DNA of 21,848 bases from Bacteroidales bacterium UBA5206 (GTDB taxonomy: Bacteria; Bacteroidota; Bacteroidia; Bacteroidales; Tenuifilaceae). How positions within the stretch are numbered: position 1 is the stretch's first letter; every line of letters begins with the position of its first letter. Below the pieces are notes generated by a model that did no database searches, was not told where the DNA came from, and was given only the letters and a program-made list of their open reading frames with translations. Made by a program: the position numbers and the translations under genes. The DNA is taken from assembly GCA_002412705.1 (NCBI GenBank), contig DHVO01000259.1, positions 742 through 22,589 of the forward strand. Reading direction: 5' to 3'. Positions 20,227-21,848 of the stretch are shown here, piece by piece.

Positions 20227-21848
20227 CTATCGTTTTAAAAATACATTACCAGTATATGACTTTGACTTCTCTCCTTTTACCTCAATAATGTAGTAATACG
20301 TTCCAGTTGGGAGCGTTTTTCCTACAGAAAGAGCCACGTTTGACTTGCCGTCCCAATCATTATTGTAATCATCGCTAGAGTAAACAATATTGCCCCAGCG
20401 GTTGTAAATCTTAACAGAGGCTCGTCCAAAGAACTTAAGTCCCTTTATTTCGAAATAATCGTTTATACCATCGCCATCGGGAGAGAATCCTTCGGGAATA
20501 AATAGCGCATCGGGAACTGGCTCCTCAACAGTAATTCGGACCACAGCCTGAGCACAATTAGACTCGCCCATGCAAATGGAGTAGGTTAGAGAATCGGCAC
20601 CAACAAAGTCGATATAAGGCGTGTAGGTTAATACTCCATCGCTACTCATTGTGGCATAGCCATTTTTTACATCGTTATGGATATAAATTGTGCATGATGA
20701 TTTTTCGATGCCAGTATCATTCATTAGTACATTGACTTCAACAGTGGTATTCATCATCATGGTTACGGCATCGTCCACAGCCACAATAGTTGGTAGGTTC
20801 TCAACAACACTAACAGTTACCCTTGCAATGGAATAGTCGCCATCAAAATCGGTTATGCGATAAAAGAACACCACACTACCCATATATCCAGACGCTGGAG
20901 TAAATAGGATGGTGTTATCGTCATTTACTACAATGGTACCTTCGGTATTACTTGGTGCTGTTTCTACAGTAAGGAATACGGGAGCATCGTTTAATCCTGT
21001 ATCGTTGGTTAAAGCAACAATATTGATAGGAGTATCAACAAATGTTTCTACCTCATCATCATTGGCATCAGGCAGATAGTTAACATCCTTTTTAACGTTA
21101 ACCACAACAGAAGCCTCATCGGAGTCACCATTAGCATCAGTTACCATATAGTTAAATGTAGCAGCACCAACATAGTCGCCCGATGGAGTAAATACAATCG
21201 TATTATCCTCATTTACCGAAACAGTACCCTGTGCCACATGTGGAGCCTGAGATATGCTAACCAATACAGGTTGATCTTCCAAACCATAATCATTCTCCAG
21301 CACGGCAATAGTAACTGCAGCACTCTTAGTGGTTCCCCTCCTATCATCATTAGCAACGGGTTGGTGGTTCACCTCTCCCTCGGCCAACACGGTGATGGTT
21401 ACAGTGGCAGTAGCATAGTCGCCCTGCGCATCGGTGACGGTGTAGCCGAAGGTGGCGACGCCTGAAAAGCCTGCGGCTGGGGTGAAGGTTACCGTGTTAT
21501 CGGCGTTAACCGCTACCGTTCCGCTAACTGGATTTGTTGATATGGTTACTACCACAGGAGCATCCTCTAAACCTGTATCATTAGCTAAAACGTCAACGGT
21601 TACGGCGGTTTGGTACTCGGTGCCGCGGCTATCGGCGGTGGCTACAGGTAGGTGGTTAACCTCTCCCTCGGCCAGTACGGTGATGGTTACCGTGGCAGTG
21701 GCGTGGTCGCCCTGCGCATCGGTGACGGTGTAGCCGAAGGTGGCTACGCCCGAGAAGCCTGCGGCTGGGGTAAAGGTTACCGTATTATTGGCGCTAACCG
21801 CTACCGTTCCGCTAACTGGGTTCGTTGATATGGTTACTACCACAGGAG
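20227..21848 (-). CDS. tandem-95-type repeat adhesin with gliding-motility C-terminal domain (partial)
   Basis: The gene runs off the right edge; about 540 C-terminal residues are visible. They form about five Ig/cadherin-like repeats of 93-96 residues. Typical units begin LPVA or LPDA, contain VLANDTGLED-type strands and NTVTFTPAAGFSG, and end YTVTDAQGD plus a final beta strand. The C-terminal domain has SPDGDGIND (20458-20484), then IYNRWGNIVYSS, WDGK and a final GNVFLKR, the gliding-motility/T9SS type-B sorting domain. The product would be a large surface adhesin secreted by T9SS, with the PorP/SprF protein 15 bases downstream as its dedicated helper. The two repeats nearest the edge are close copies at the DNA level and richer in G+C than the later ones. 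The GTG near 21843 is an internal valine, not the start. Confidence 0.93.
   Translation of the reverse strand, partial: PVVVTISTNPVSGTVAVSANNTVTFTPAAGFSGVATFGYTVTDAQGDHATATVTITVLAEGEVNHLPVATADSRGTEYQTAVTVDVLANDTGLEDAPVVVTISTNPVSGTVAVNADNTVTFTPAAGFSGVATFGYTVTDAQGDYATATVTITVLAEGEVNHQPVANDDRRGTTKSAAVTIAVLENDYGLEDQPVLVSISQAPHVAQGTVSVNEDNTIVFTPSGDYVGAATFNYMVTDANGDSDEASVVVNVKKDVNYLPDANDDEVETFVDTPINIVALTNDTGLNDAPVFLTVETAPSNTEGTIVVNDDNTILFTPASGYMGSVVFFYRITDFDGDYSIARVTVSVVENLPTIVAVDDAVTMMMNTTVEVNVLMNDTGIEKSSCTIYIHNDVKNGYATMSSDGVLTYTPYIDFVGADSLTYSICMGESNCAQAVVRITVEEPVPDALFIPEGFSPDGDGINDYFEIKGLKFFGRASVKIYNRWGNIVYSSDDYNNDWDGKSNVALSVGKTLPTGTYYYIIEVKGEKSKSYTGNVFLKR
21361..21848 (-). repeat. 288-bp near-identical DNA repeats in the adhesin gene
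   Basis: Bases 21361-21560 recur at 21649-21848 with a fixed offset of 288 bp (96 codons). By hand count they differ at about 17 of 200 bases. The repeat continues past the window edge. Earlier repeats of the same gene (20530-21340) match only at the protein level, so the edge-proximal units are a recent expansion or have been homogenised. Confidence 0.88.

Noticed and set aside
21841..21843. GTG as the start of the right-edge adhesin
   Set aside because: The reading frame and the repeat pattern (P before VVVTIS) continue past the window edge, so this is an internal valine codon.
20530..21848. Regular repeats near the right end as a CRISPR array
   Set aside because: The repeats are 288 bp, in frame, and encode Ig/cadherin-like domains; there are no short repeats with unique spacers.

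Overview
The window reads as chromosomal DNA of a member of the Bacteroidota, probably class Bacteroidia. The evidence is a type IX secretion (T9SS) PorP/SprF protein next to a large adhesin with a gliding-motility-type C-terminal domain, an acidic Bacteroidota-style TonB, and promoters of the form TTTG-N19-21-TAnnTTTG. A-rich leaders without clear Shine-Dalgarno sites fit the same group. I could not assign genus or species. Most of the window is housekeeping. I see no transposase, integrase, CRISPR array or prophage gene, and no strong candidate for a wholly new system.

Layout from left to right. The 5' part of a leftward tRNA lies at the edge (1-25) with its promoter. Two rightward genes follow: tonB (254-943), an intrinsic terminator, then hflX (1016-2209). 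asd (aspartate-semialdehyde dehydrogenase) runs leftward at 2277-3269. A 1892-residue secreted modular protein runs rightward at 3387-9065. It has two jelly-roll-like domains, three 266-residue repeats, two lamin-tail-like domains and a T9SS-type C-terminus.

From 9085 to 13000 there are three leftward genes. Purine nucleoside phosphorylase overlaps lpxK by 38 nt, and sppA lies upstream behind its own terminator. folK (rightward) and upp (leftward) converge with stop codons that touch at 13755/13756. radC follows, leftward.

The most unusual part is 15268-16280, where a tRNA-Glu(TTC)-rpsT transcription unit is tandemly duplicated with an exact 536-bp offset. Each copy has its own promoter and terminator, so the genome carries two S20 genes that differ at two residues. 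To the right lie a GNAT acetyltransferase and an Mpl-type murein peptide ligase (both leftward), then an orphan NfeD/OB-fold membrane protein (rightward). The right edge holds porP/sprF directly downstream of a tandem-95-type adhesin that runs off the window.

Functionally, the cell-envelope genes (tonB, lpxK, sppA, mpl, the T9SS cargo and PorP) stand among nucleotide salvage (pnp, upp), folate and lysine/DAP biosynthesis (folK, asd) and translation genes (hflX, rpsT, tRNA-Glu). The strongest leads are the duplicated tRNA-Glu/S20 unit with its uneven divergence, the 266-residue repeat of the giant secreted protein, and the Asp at the base-specificity position of the purine nucleoside phosphorylase.
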